From: a virus
Virus record (IMG/VR): IMGVR_UViG_3300035663_000990
Coordinates: 1 to 29,774 of that record
Direction: 5' to 3' (one strand)
Length of the DNA stretch: 29,774 bases
The notes beneath the pieces were generated by a model, which was not told the origin of the DNA, made no database searches, and was given only the letters and a program-made list of their open reading frames with translations. Of this stretch, positions 22,979-29,121 are shown piece by piece. The stretch's first letter is position 1. Each line of letters opens with the position of its first letter. The position numbers were made by a program, and so were the translations under genes.

Positions 22979-23466
22979 TCGAAGCAGCCGCGGTCCGGGC
23001 CCTGCTGGCCCGAATCCCTGCGGCGGCCTGGCTCGCTGTGATCGGTGCCACGGCTGCTTTCGGTGCCTGGCAGTACGTTCGCTCGTTGCAGGCCGAGCTC
23101 GCCAGCCGGGACCAGCGCCTCGAGCAGATGGCCGGGGCCCTGCGGATCATTCAGGACGCGGCGGTGGCCGCGGAGGGTGTGCTCGATGATCGCGACGCGG
23201 AGCTTGCGCGCCTGCGCCGTGCTGGCGCTGGGACTGTGCGCCGGGTGCTCTACTGCCCCGACCCTGACGTGCCCGCCGCTGCCGCCGGCGGAGCTCCTGC
23301 GGCCGGTGACGCCGGACGGCCGGGAGCGGCTGGACCGGACATTCGGGACATCGGCCCCCTCATCTACGGCCTCGCCGACGACTACGACCGGCTCGCCGTG
23401 AACCACAACGCCCTCATCGACTACACCCGCCGGATGGACCAGGCATGCCGAAAGCCAAGCCGCTGA
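22975..23466 (+). CDS. Rz: Rz-like inner-membrane spanin
   Basis: 163 residues from GTG 22975, which shares GTGA with the holin stop. A single N-terminal membrane anchor (residues ~16-35, AAAWLAVIGATAAFGAWQYV) is followed by a helical periplasmic segment (SLQAELASRDQRLEQMAGAL, then AAEGVLDDRDAELARLRRAG), the Rz layout. In family terms, Rz pairs with the outer-membrane lipoprotein Rz1 and fuses the two membranes in the last step of lysis. Rz1 is found nested in another frame of this gene, which strongly supports the call. The C-terminal 60 residues continue beyond the nested gene and overlap the endolysin start. Confidence 0.7.
   Translation: MIEAAAVRALLARIPAAAWLAVIGATAAFGAWQYVRSLQAELASRDQRLEQMAGALRIIQDAAVAAEGVLDDRDAELARLRRAGAGTVRRVLYCPDPDVPAAAAGGAPAAGDAGRPGAAGPDIRDIGPLIYGLADDYDRLAVNHNALIDYTRRMDQACRKPSR
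23186..23401 (+). CDS. Rz1: Rz1-like outer-membrane lipoprotein spanin, nested within Rz
   Basis: 71 residues from ATG 23186 in the +1 frame of Rz and entirely inside it. GGAGGG lies 8 bases upstream. The start MIATRSLRACAVLALGLCAG is a short basic region plus hydrophobic core, ending in a lipobox C18-A19-G20-C21; Cys21 would be lipidated. The -3 residue is Cys instead of the usual Leu. The mature part is Pro-rich (PPLPPAELLRPVTPDGRERL), as in other Rz1 proteins. The frame opens further upstream (23045), but that part lacks a signal sequence. Fully nested Rz/Rz1 genes are known from lambda-type phages. Confidence 0.7.
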   Translation: MIATRSLRACAVLALGLCAGCSTAPTLTCPPLPPAELLRPVTPDGRERLDRTFGTSAPSSTASPTTTTGSP

Positions 23467-23837
23467 CGCTCCGCTACTTCACCCGGGCGGAGTTCCGCTG
23501 TAAGCATTGCGCCATCGAGCGGATGGACGACGAGTTCCTCCGGCTCCTGGACGAGCTCCGCCACCGCTGCGGCTTCCCGCTGCCGGTCACGTCCGGCTAC
23601 CGCTGCCCGGTCCACAACCAGCGCGTGAGCTCCACCGGCCCCGACGGCCCGCACACCTGGGGCCGCGCCGCGGACCTCGGGGTGTCACGGCACCGCGCCT
23701 ACGACGTGCTCCGGCACGCCCTGGCCCTGGGCTTCACCGGCATCGGCGTCCAGCAGAAAGGCCCCACCCGGTTCATCCACCTGGACACGCTCACGGAGCA
23801 GGAGGCGGCCCCGCGGCCGACGGTATGGAGCTACTGA
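23445..23837 (+). CDS. Endolysin, M15-type peptidase (Peptidase_M15_3-like)
   Basis: 130 residues from ATG 23445, overlapping the end of Rz by 22 bases. The zinc-peptidase pattern is complete: TSGYRCPVHN (49-58), then PHTWGRAADLG with H70 and D77, then RFIHLD with H112. These are the ligands of M15-family D-Ala-D-Ala carboxypeptidase/endopeptidase enzymes. The N-terminus LRYFTRAEFRCKHCAIERMD is typical of the phage subgroup. It would cut peptide cross-links of host peptidoglycan after the holin opens the inner membrane. There is no signal peptide, so it depends on the holin. Confidence 0.85.
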   Translation: MPKAKPLTLRYFTRAEFRCKHCAIERMDDEFLRLLDELRHRCGFPLPVTSGYRCPVHNQRVSSTGPDGPHTWGRAADLGVSRHRAYDVLRHALALGFTGIGVQQKGPTRFIHLDTLTEQEAAPRPTVWSY

Positions 23838-24223
23838 CCGACCTCCGGCAGTACGCCGGCAACGTCGCGGCATGGTGGCGCGGCTGGCGGCGCTTCGGCG
23901 AGATTGGCCCCTGGAAACCGAAGTACGGGCCCCGGAAGCTGCGCTGGCTGGCGCTCTACCTGTTCAACATCGGGGCGAACGTCGTGCTGCTTGCCGGCCC
24001 GGTGCAGCCGATCAGCCGGACCGCCCACGATCACCGGGACGGCGCGGTGTGGGACGCGATCCTGGACGTGATCGAGCGGCGCGACCCGGGCCACGGGGCG
24101 GCTGCCATGGGCCCGCTGTGGGGCACCCGGGAGCCGCCCCTATGGGTCAGGATTGCGGTGCCGGTGACGTGGGCGCTGCTGGCCCTGGGGCTGGCCCTGC
24201 TGGTGCGCGCCACCCGGGGGTAG
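23825..24223 (+). CDS. Small membrane protein downstream of the endolysin
   Basis: 132 residues from ATG 23825, overlapping the endolysin stop by 13 bases; the frame opens earlier (23507) but only as a shadow. No strong ribosome site, so translation is probably coupled. Two hydrophobic segments are visible: RWLALYLFNIGANVVLLAGP (residues ~39-58) and, at the C-terminus, VRIAVPVTWALLALGLALLV. The N-terminus is rich in Trp and Arg (NVAAWWRGWRRFGEIGPWKP). It is the last late-strand gene, so it may be a lysis accessory or a host-membrane protein. I do not recognise the family. Confidence 0.55.
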   Translation: MELLTDLRQYAGNVAAWWRGWRRFGEIGPWKPKYGPRKLRWLALYLFNIGANVVLLAGPVQPISRTAHDHRDGAVWDAILDVIERRDPGHGAAAMGPLWGTREPPLWVRIAVPVTWALLALGLALLVRATRG

Positions 24224-24620
24224 ATGTTCCACGGGGAACATGCGGCGCGAGCTCGGACCAAAGCGCGTCGATGGCGACCAGGGCGCGCTCGAGCTCAGGC
24301 GCCTCGAACCAGCTGAAATGGCAGTCCCGGAACGGCACCCCGAGCCGCCGGGCGAGCGCCTTGTAGGCCCCTTTCCGCGGCAGGTAGCCGTGTTTCCAGA
24401 GCCCGTCGAACCGCGCGTGGCAGGCCCGGCGCAGGTCCCGCGTCCGGCCGTCGCCCAGGGTGCCCATGGGGCGGTCCGTGCCCTTGTGGCAGCCCACCCA
24501 GGCCTGACAGTAGGTGCACCGCCAGAAGTGCGCCGCGGCCAGCCGGGGCAGGTGCGGGTACACCTGGGCGCCGGTCGCGAGCTCCGCGGGGTCGCCGCAG
24601 TAGGGGCAGGTGGGCGCCAT
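24147..24620 (-). CDS. DUF3268-type zinc-finger phage protein
   Basis: 157 residues from ATG at 24620, overlapping the upstream stop (ATGA). Two Cys pairs and a Cys-His form a likely zinc site: C5-P-Y-C8, C35-T-Y-C38 and C44-H45 in WRCTYCQAWVGCH. This arrangement plus YPHLPRL, RPMGTLGDG and HARFDGLW matches the DUF3268 family found in many phage recombination/replication regions. Function is unknown. The last ~30 residues are Pro/Ala-rich (GPAPGPAAPTSPAPQS) and run 77 bases into the convergent membrane-protein gene, so the functional part probably ends near WSELAPHV. Confidence 0.7.
   Translation of the reverse strand: MAPTCPYCGDPAELATGAQVYPHLPRLAAAHFWRCTYCQAWVGCHKGTDRPMGTLGDGRTRDLRRACHARFDGLWKHGYLPRKGAYKALARRLGVPFRDCHFSWFEAPELERALVAIDALWSELAPHVPRGTSTPGWRAPAGPAPGPAAPTSPAPQS
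24224..24241. promoter_or_regulatory. parS-like 18-bp palindrome at the convergent gene boundary
   Basis: ATGTTCCACGGGGAACAT begins directly after the stop of the last plus-strand gene. ATGTTCC (24224-24230) and GGAACAT (24235-24241) are perfect inverted arms with ACGG between. The inner 16 bases differ at one position from TGTTCCACGTGGAACA, the Pseudomonas-type chromosomal parS site bound by ParB. It also lies inside the extended 3' end of the minus-strand DUF3268 gene. Alternatives: a chance inverted repeat, or a bidirectional hairpin terminator (no T tract on either side). Confidence 0.35.
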
Positions 24621-24844
24621 CAGTCGTCCCCCAGGAGCCGGCGGGCCCGGACCCGCAGCAGGTAGGCGACCGTGGCCCGGCCGACGCCGAGCTCGGCGGC
24701 CAGGTCCTTGAGCCGGGTCCCAGCCCGGTGCCGGCGGGCCAGGTCCGTCACCTGCTCGTCCGTGTAGCGGTAGGAGGGGTTGCGGGACCCCAGCTTGGCG
24801 GCGCGCATCTTCGCCCGCGCCTCCGGCGTGGGTTCCCGCTTCAC
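24620..24844 (-). CDS. Small NUMOD3-like plus helix-turn-helix protein
   Basis: 74 residues from GTG at 24844, overlapping the upstream stop as GTGA; the longer upstream frame is a shadow. Residues 6-24 (TPEARAKMRAAKLGSRNPS) resemble the NUMOD3 DNA-binding module of homing endonucleases ('s.e...k...a..G..nP'). Residues 28-63 (YTDEQVTDLARRHR, then LKDLAAELGVGRATVAYLLR) form a resolvase-like helix-turn-helix. Both parts bind DNA in known families, but no GIY-YIG or HNH nuclease is present. It may be a small regulator of the operon or a remnant of a homing endonuclease. The stop overlaps the DUF3268 start (ATGA). Confidence 0.6.
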   Translation of the reverse strand: MKREPTPEARAKMRAAKLGSRNPSYRYTDEQVTDLARRHRAGTRLKDLAAELGVGRATVAYLLRVRARRLLGDD

Positions 24845-25500
24845 GGGTACAGCCGGCAGCGCGTCATGCCGCCGCCCGGGGCCGAGTACCAGCCCACCAG
24901 CGGGTCGGGGTGCTCCGTCGGCTCCGTCAGGCGCGTGGAGCCGCACCACAGGCCCGCTTGGGGCCGGCCCATGACGTAGGCCGCCCGCATGGTCGCCCAG
25001 TCCAGCGGCGCCGCTCTGGACGGTCGGACGTGGACCAGCGCCTCAAACGCTTCCTCGCCGAGGGTCCTGGCCCGGCCGATGGTGCCGGCCTGGGGCCAGC
25101 AGAGCTCCACGTCCACCGCCAGCGCCCGCGGTCGTGGCTGGGCGTTGGTTTCCCACAGGTCCATGAACACCCCGGGGTCGTACTGCATGCCGGCCAGGAA
25201 CCGCTCGAGCCGGCCGGTGACGGTGAACCGCTGGCCGGTGCCGCGGTCCTGGAGGCAGACGACCCGCCGGGCGCTGTCGGCGCTGACCAAGAACCTCCAG
25301 TCGTCCTCAATGCCGGCCCAGGCCGGCAGCAGGTTGAGCGCCTTGAACGTCTCGACGGCGGCGATGGCCTGCCAGTACGGCGAGGGGCCCGGCTGCGCGG
25401 CCGGCGCCGTCTGGCCGGGCGCCCGCAGCGAGTAGAGCAGCGCAATGATGGCGAGGGTGATGGCGAACGCGAGCACGCGGAACGGTCGGGAAACCTTCAT
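24841..25500 (-). CDS. Membrane-anchored protein of unknown function
   Basis: 219 residues from ATG at 25500, with a strong AGGAGG 6 bases upstream. An N-terminal membrane anchor (residues ~8-24, RVLAFAITLAIIALLYSL) is preceded by basic residues, so the rest would lie in the periplasm. The body is soluble with a few Cys (RRVVCLQDRG, DVELCWPQ, GLWCGSTRL) that could form disulfides. Nothing matches a known family. It sits between the Bet gene and the DNA-binding mini-protein in the recombination operon, an unexpected place for an exported protein. Possible roles such as superinfection exclusion are pure speculation. Confidence 0.6.
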   Translation of the reverse strand: MKVSRPFRVLAFAITLAIIALLYSLRAPGQTAPAAQPGPSPYWQAIAAVETFKALNLLPAWAGIEDDWRFLVSADSARRVVCLQDRGTGQRFTVTGRLERFLAGMQYDPGVFMDLWETNAQPRPRALAVDVELCWPQAGTIGRARTLGEEAFEALVHVRPSRAAPLDWATMRAAYVMGRPQAGLWCGSTRLTEPTEHPDPLVGWYSAPGGGMTRCRLYP

Positions 25501-25599
25501 GGTCGTCCTCCTGGTTGGATGGATGCCCTGCCGACGGTGCGCCCCGGGCCAGGGCGGCCTCCTCAGTCACCTAGCCGCGTCGGCGCGCGGCGCCCGGCC
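25501..25599. other. Short gap between the Bet gene and the membrane-anchored gene
   Basis: 99 bases. It contains the AGGAGG ribosome site of the downstream gene at its low-coordinate end and is otherwise very GC-rich. A GTG-initiated minus frame (25570, start VTEEAALARGAPSAGHPSNQ) reads out of frame into the membrane-anchored gene but has no homology I recognise. I see no promoter, terminator or RNA gene. Confidence 0.5.
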
Positions 25600-26343
25600 C
25601 TATGCTGCGGCCGGCGGGGACTCGTCGCCAAGCCCGGCGTCGTTCAGCCAGGCCGCCGTGTCGGGGTCGGCGGGCGCCGGCGCCGGCTCCTGGGCGGGCG
25701 CCTCGGCTGCCTCGGCCTTGGCCCGCCGGGCGGCGAGGGCCGCCTTGGCCTCCTCCGTCCGCGAGCGCGGGGCCTGAGCCGGCTCGGCCACCGCCACGAC
25801 CTCGCCCTCAAGGATGCGCGCCCCCTCGTCCGGGTCGTAGACGCCGGCGAAGCCGAACGCCACGCGCGCCGCCTGGATCATCGCCTTGTGCCGGAGCATC
25901 CGGCGCGGCCATTGCTTCCAGGGATCGGTCCCGCGCTTGCACTCCGAGAGCCACTCCCGCACCCGCGTCGCGTGCGCCCGGTCCTTCCGGTAGATGACGC
26001 ACTCGCACCAGGCGCCGTCCTCGGCCTCGAGGAATTCCAGGCCGTCGAAAGCGGGGTGCTCGTTGATGATCCGCGACCAGCCGTCCACGGACAGGATCGG
26101 CACGATGCCGCCGCCCTTGTCGGGGAAGGCGTAGAGCTCGCGGGTGAACGGGTTGAGCCCGTACTGGTTCGCGGTGACGCACAGCGCGAGCAGCTGCTCG
26201 TCGGTCACCTTGGCGGCCTTGAAAGCCACCGTCTTGAGCGACTCGATGAACACCTGGGACCGCTGCGCGCCCATGCGGTTAGCGAGCGCATCCAGCGGCG
26301 ACACGCGCTGCTGGCCCTGCGGGCGGATAGAAACTTCACTCAT
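25600..26343 (-). CDS. bet: Bet-type single-strand annealing protein
   Basis: 247 residues. I use ATG 26343 because AAAGG lies 8 bases upstream; GTG 26352 would add MAA but would touch its own ribosome site. The lambda Bet family pattern is clear: GLNPFTRELYAFP (62-74), VDGWSRIINEHPAFDG (86-101), RKDRAHATRVREWLSECKR (119-137) and MLRHKAMIQAARVAFGF (149-165). It anneals complementary single strands exposed by the partner exonuclease. The start overlaps the nuclease gene stop by 8 bases, so the pair is co-translated. The last 65 residues are a low-complexity Ala/Glu/Pro tail ending TAAWLNDAGLGDESPP; such acidic tails often recruit partners such as SSB. Confidence 0.85.
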   Translation of the reverse strand: MSEVSIRPQGQQRVSPLDALANRMGAQRSQVFIESLKTVAFKAAKVTDEQLLALCVTANQYGLNPFTRELYAFPDKGGGIVPILSVDGWSRIINEHPAFDGLEFLEAEDGAWCECVIYRKDRAHATRVREWLSECKRGTDPWKQWPRRMLRHKAMIQAARVAFGFAGVYDPDEGARILEGEVVAVAEPAQAPRSRTEEAKAALAARRAKAEAAEAPAQEPAPAPADPDTAAWLNDAGLGDESPPAAA

Positions 26344-27223
26344 CGCTGCCACCTTTCTTGTTGACGAAACGGATGTCCATTGCGGTGCTGGGCTCCACGA
26401 CGTAGCCCTTGCGCTTCACCAGCTTGCGCCGCAGGACCTTCCCGTCGGGGAATTCCAGCGTGGCGGCTTCGCCCATGAAGTGCAGCAGGTGGGCCAGCGC
26501 GCCGTCGGCCACCTGGTCGTATGCCTTGGCCCGCTCGCGGGCCTCGTCGTAGACCTGACGCCAGGAGCCGAGCTCGGGCGGCGCCTCAAGCGCGCGGCCG
26601 TCGGTGCCGGGGTAGGCCCGGCGCAGCGCCGCCAGCGTGCGCCGCGACTGCCAGTCCGGGTCCGGCGGCGTGCCGTCCAGGACCCGCTGCCAGAAGGCGG
26701 CTTCCGCCTCGGCAATCTGCTGTTGGAGCTCCGCGTCCGCCGCAATGGTGTAGACGCGGAAATCGCTGTTGCCGATGAGCACGGCCAGGTCCGCCACCGG
26801 CAGCCCGGTCACGGCCATGTTGTGCTGCACCTGAATCAGGTAGGGCAGCGGCACCTGGTCGGTGCCAGGCTCGCCCCACTCCGGGCCGCCCATGCGGGCA
26901 ATCTTCCCCTCGTACAGCCGGCCGCAGGCGGTGATGCCGTCCGGCGTACAGAGCATCCAGGGGCGGTCCGGCTCCGGGTGCCGCAGCGTCTCGTTCTTCG
27001 CCGTCACGGCGCGGCCAGTCTCGCGGGCGTACTCGTCGCGCACGACCGGCTCGAGCAGCTGGCCCCAGCGGAGCCAGGGCGCATCGCTCTCCTCCGCCAG
27101 CGGCGCCCGCTTGACGTGGTAGAGCTCAAAGGCGGTCATCCAGGGCGAGAGCCCCAGGGCCGCCGCCGCCTCGCTGCCACCGATGCCCCGGTGGCGCAGT
27201 TCGCGCTGTTCAATGCTTAGCAT
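26336..27223 (-). CDS. YqaJ/lambda-Exo-like recombinase nuclease
   Basis: 295 residues from ATG at 27223, with AAGGAGGAGG upstream; the frame opens to 27265 but those codons are Arg-rich shadow. Family motifs: RHRGIGGSEAAAALGLSPW (10-28), LRWGQLLEP with E58, TPDG with D95, LYEGK with E105 and K107, and YLIQVQHNMAVTG with Q133. Together these make the D-(x)n-E-x-K metal centre of the YqaJ/RecB-type fold. It would resect double-strand ends 5' to 3' and feed single strands to the Bet protein encoded next. It overlaps the upstream small gene by 14 bases. Confidence 0.85.
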   Translation of the reverse strand: MLSIEQRELRHRGIGGSEAAAALGLSPWMTAFELYHVKRAPLAEESDAPWLRWGQLLEPVVRDEYARETGRAVTAKNETLRHPEPDRPWMLCTPDGITACGRLYEGKIARMGGPEWGEPGTDQVPLPYLIQVQHNMAVTGLPVADLAVLIGNSDFRVYTIAADAELQQQIAEAEAAFWQRVLDGTPPDPDWQSRRTLAALRRAYPGTDGRALEAPPELGSWRQVYDEARERAKAYDQVADGALAHLLHFMGEAATLEFPDGKVLRRKLVKRKGYVVEPSTAMDIRFVNKKGGSDE

Positions 27224-27449
27224 CGCTGTCCTCCTCCTTGGCCGCCTGGCGACGGCCCTCCTCATACGCCGCCTGGACGACGGTGAGCGCCTCGTCCAGC
27301 GGACCGTTGGTAATGCCCGCCATCATGCCGCCGGCGGTGAGCACGCCGAGCGTGTCCTCCACCTCGTTGCTGTCCTCGTCAGCAGCGCGCCGGCCGACGA
27401 CCTCGGAAATGATGCGTTCGATGGTGGCCCGCCGGATGTTAGTGGGCAC
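27210..27449 (-). CDS. Small hypothetical protein, early operon
   Basis: 79 residues from GTG at 27449, with GGAGGGGGG about 5 bases upstream. The sequence is helical and acidic toward the C-terminus (RRAADEDSNEVEDTLGV, then VQAAYEEGRRQAAKEEDSDA). No family recognised. It overlaps the nuclease gene by 14 bases and the upstream gene by 11 bases, so it is co-translated with the recombination genes and may assist them. Confidence 0.55.
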   Translation of the reverse strand: MPTNIRRATIERIISEVVGRRAADEDSNEVEDTLGVLTAGGMMAGITNGPLDEALTVVQAAYEEGRRQAAKEEDSDAKH

Positions 27450-27744
27450 GTTCGCCCCCCTCCATTTCCCGCAGGCTCGCTTCGGCGACGGCCTGGCCGA
27501 CCGCCATTTCGCGGAGCGCCGCGTCGGCGTCGGACCCGTTGAACGCCAGCATGGCGCCCAGCATGTGCGCGACGGCCAGGATGTCCTGCTCCACCGTCAG
27601 CGGCGAACGCTCGAGGCGGCCCGCCAGCGCGGTGATGAGCCGGAAGAACGTTTCCCGGTCCTGCTCGGTGTAGCCGACGACGCAGGACCCCGCCGCCTCG
27701 AGCCGCTGGCGGATCGCCGCCTGCATGTTCTCCTCGCTGGTCAT
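27439..27744 (-). CDS. Small hypothetical protein, early operon
   Basis: 101 residues from ATG at 27744, overlapping the upstream gene by ATGA. Mostly helical: MTSEENMQAAIRQRLEAAG, then RETFFRLITALAGRLERSPL and VEQDILAVAHMLGAMLAFNG. No catalytic motif or Cys cluster. It is part of the compact minus-strand run of small genes ahead of the recombination pair. Function unknown. Confidence 0.55.
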   Translation of the reverse strand: MTSEENMQAAIRQRLEAAGSCVVGYTEQDRETFFRLITALAGRLERSPLTVEQDILAVAHMLGAMLAFNGSDADAALREMAVGQAVAEASLREMEGGERAH

Positions 27745-28019
27745 GCCTGGCCCTCCTTCTGGCGGATGCTGGTGGCGCTGGCGATGTCGTAGGCCTCGCC
27801 GACGATGTGGACCAGGAGCTCGCGGGTGACGCCGCTGGCCTCGGCCACGGTCACGGTCGCGGTCAGCAGCCCCGTGAGCATCACCTTGGCCCGGATCGTC
27901 GGCGAGGCCTGCTCGAGCATCGCCTCGATGGTCCGGGCGCCGTGCCCGATGAGGCTCATGGCGAGCGCCTTGGAAGCGCGGGCGCCCTGCTGGTCGGTGA
28001 GTTCGGTGGCGCTACTCAT
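27741..28019 (-). CDS. Small hypothetical protein, early operon
   Basis: 92 residues from ATG at 28019; AGGTG lies 7 bases upstream and the longer frame (28133) is an Arg/Pro-rich shadow. The middle is hydrophobic and helical (ASKALAMSLIGHGARTIEAM, then IRAKVMLTGLLTATVTVAEA), but not clearly a membrane span. It overlaps both neighbours by a few bases. I do not recognise it. Confidence 0.55.
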   Translation of the reverse strand: MSSATELTDQQGARASKALAMSLIGHGARTIEAMLEQASPTIRAKVMLTGLLTATVTVAEASGVTRELLVHIVGEAYDIASATSIRQKEGQA

Positions 28020-28236
28020 CGGTGGGCACCTGGTAGGCGCCGGCCGCCGCGTCCTCGATGGCGACGCCGGCCGAGAGCGCGCCGACCAGGGCGTCCTGGC
28101 TGGCGAGGGTGGCGCGGATCGTGTCCGCGGCAACGTGGGCGAGGGCCGCGGCCTTGGACTTGGCGCGGATGAGGCGGTCCTCCTGCGGCCCGGTGACGCG
28201 GCCGACGGTGACCAGGTAGATGCGGTTCGATGCCAT
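28012..28236 (-). CDS. Small hypothetical protein, early operon
   Basis: 74 residues from ATG at 28236 with CAGGAGAC 8 bases upstream. It starts with a beta-strand-like segment (NRIYLVTVGRVTG), followed by RLIRAKSKAAALAHVAADTI, the layout of small phage proteins in which a short sheet is followed by a helix. No known motif. It overlaps the downstream gene by 8 bases. Confidence 0.55.
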   Translation of the reverse strand: MASNRIYLVTVGRVTGPQEDRLIRAKSKAAALAHVAADTIRATLASQDALVGALSAGVAIEDAAAGAYQVPTDE

Positions 28237-28265
28237 GCTGTCAGTCTCCTGCTGGGGTTGTGGTG

Positions 28266-28616
28266 TCAGTCGCGGCGGACATCCCTAGCCCGCGCCAGGT
28301 CGTCCGCGATTCGGTGCTCGTCGTCGCCGCTGCGCGGGACGGGGTCGTCGTACTGCTCGGCCTGGGCGTCGGCCCGGTCGGCGAGCGCGGCCTGGGCTTC
28401 GCGGTACACCTGGGACCAGAAGGCGTGGTCGCGCATGAGCGCGTCCGGCTCCGGGAACATGATGACCGCCACGGTGTAGCCGGCGTCGGCAACCAGGCTG
28501 GCGGAGCGCAGTTCCAGGGCGCGGCCGTAGCAGTCGCCGGCGGCCTCGTACTGCACCGGCAGGGCCAGCCCGCCGATGCTGACCGTGGCGATGCCGCGGA
28601 AGGTGATGGCGCTCAT
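28266..28616 (-). CDS. Hypothetical protein, early operon
   Basis: 116 residues from ATG at 28616, overlapping the upstream stop (ATGA). The N-terminal half is beta-rich (MSAITFRGIATVSIGGLALP), the C-terminal half helical and charged (FWSQVYREAQAALADRADAQ, then SGDDEHRIADDLARARDVRR). No family recognised. A 34-bp repeat spans its start and the preceding stop. Confidence 0.5.
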   Translation of the reverse strand: MSAITFRGIATVSIGGLALPVQYEAAGDCYGRALELRSASLVADAGYTVAVIMFPEPDALMRDHAFWSQVYREAQAALADRADAQAEQYDDPVPRSGDDEHRIADDLARARDVRRD

Positions 28617-28642
28617 GACCGGCCCTCCGCCTTGGCGATGGC
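28609..28642 (-). repeat. 34-bp direct repeat at a gene junction, copy 1
   Basis: Identical over 34 bases to 28806-28839. On the coding strand it covers the last codons of one gene (IAKAEGRS), its stop, the ribosome site and the first codons (MSA) of the next. Confidence 0.85.
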
Positions 28643-28813
28643 TGCGCTAAGAATCTGCGCCGCGCGGCAAGCCGCGTTGAAGCCCTGCTCGGAACCGTAG
28701 TACGCGGTTCGCACGCACGGATCGCCACGCCCGCCTTCGATTCCCTCACCGGCGGCTGTTGACAACCCCCGCGCCTGCGCGAGCGTTAGCGTGATGGTTA
28801 CGGTTGCGCTCAT
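28613..28813 (-). CDS. Small hypothetical protein, early operon
   Basis: 66 residues from ATG at 28813; GGAGG lies about 7 bases upstream, and the longer frame to 29017 is an Arg-rich shadow. It begins MSATVTITLTLAQARGLSTA and ends AIAKAEGRS, the same nine residues as the next gene upstream. The shared end and the shared MSA start of the neighbours reflect a 34-bp direct repeat at both junctions. Function unknown. Confidence 0.5.
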   Translation of the reverse strand: MSATVTITLTLAQARGLSTAAGEGIEGGRGDPCVRTAYYGSEQGFNAACRAAQILSAAIAKAEGRS

Positions 28814-28839
28814 GACCGGCCCTCCGCCTTGGCGATGGC
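28806..28839 (-). repeat. 34-bp direct repeat at a gene junction, copy 2
   Basis: Second perfect copy, 197 bases from the first and in the same role at the junction of the 103-residue and 66-residue genes. Each copy holds a stop, a ribosome site and a start in the same order. Confidence 0.85.
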
Positions 28840-29121
28840 GGCGCGGGCGTCCACGAACGCGGCCCGGTAGCGCGCTTCGGCCAGCGCCCACGAATGGGAA
28901 CGGTCGCACGGATGCGACTGGTACGCCTGCGTGGCATCGACCACCTCGCGCAGCGCGGCGAGCAGGTCGGGCGCGGCGGCGGCCAGGCGCAGACTCGCCG
29001 CGAGCTCGTCGCCGCACACGGTCCGGTTATTGCCACCGCTGGCGATGCTGTTGCCGTAGCCGTTGCGGAGCACCTTGCCGTCCGTGGTCCAGGGCGTCCG
29101 GGTGATGTTGGCGTTGCTCAT
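28810..29121 (-). CDS. Hypothetical protein, early operon
   Basis: 103 residues from ATG at 29121, overlapping the upstream stop (ATGA). It begins MSNANITRTPWTTDGKVLRN and has SLRLAAAAPDLLAALREVVD followed by AEARYRAAFVDARAAIAKAE. The 'LrlAAAAPDLLaAL..vv' stretch is common in small phage proteins of unknown role found across many phages. No catalytic residues are evident. Confidence 0.6.
   Translation of the reverse strand: MSNANITRTPWTTDGKVLRNGYGNSIASGGNNRTVCGDELAASLRLAAAAPDLLAALREVVDATQAYQSHPCDRSHSWALAEARYRAAFVDARAAIAKAEGRS

Noticed and set aside
25307-25570. An 87-codon minus-strand frame starting at GTG 25570
   Set aside because: It overlaps the membrane-anchored gene out of phase, has no ribosome site and its later part is an Arg/His/Ala-rich shadow.
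24910-26364. A 484-codon plus-strand frame opposite the Bet and membrane-anchored genes
   Set aside because: The minus strand has the recognisable Bet motifs and strong ribosome sites; the plus frame is low-complexity.
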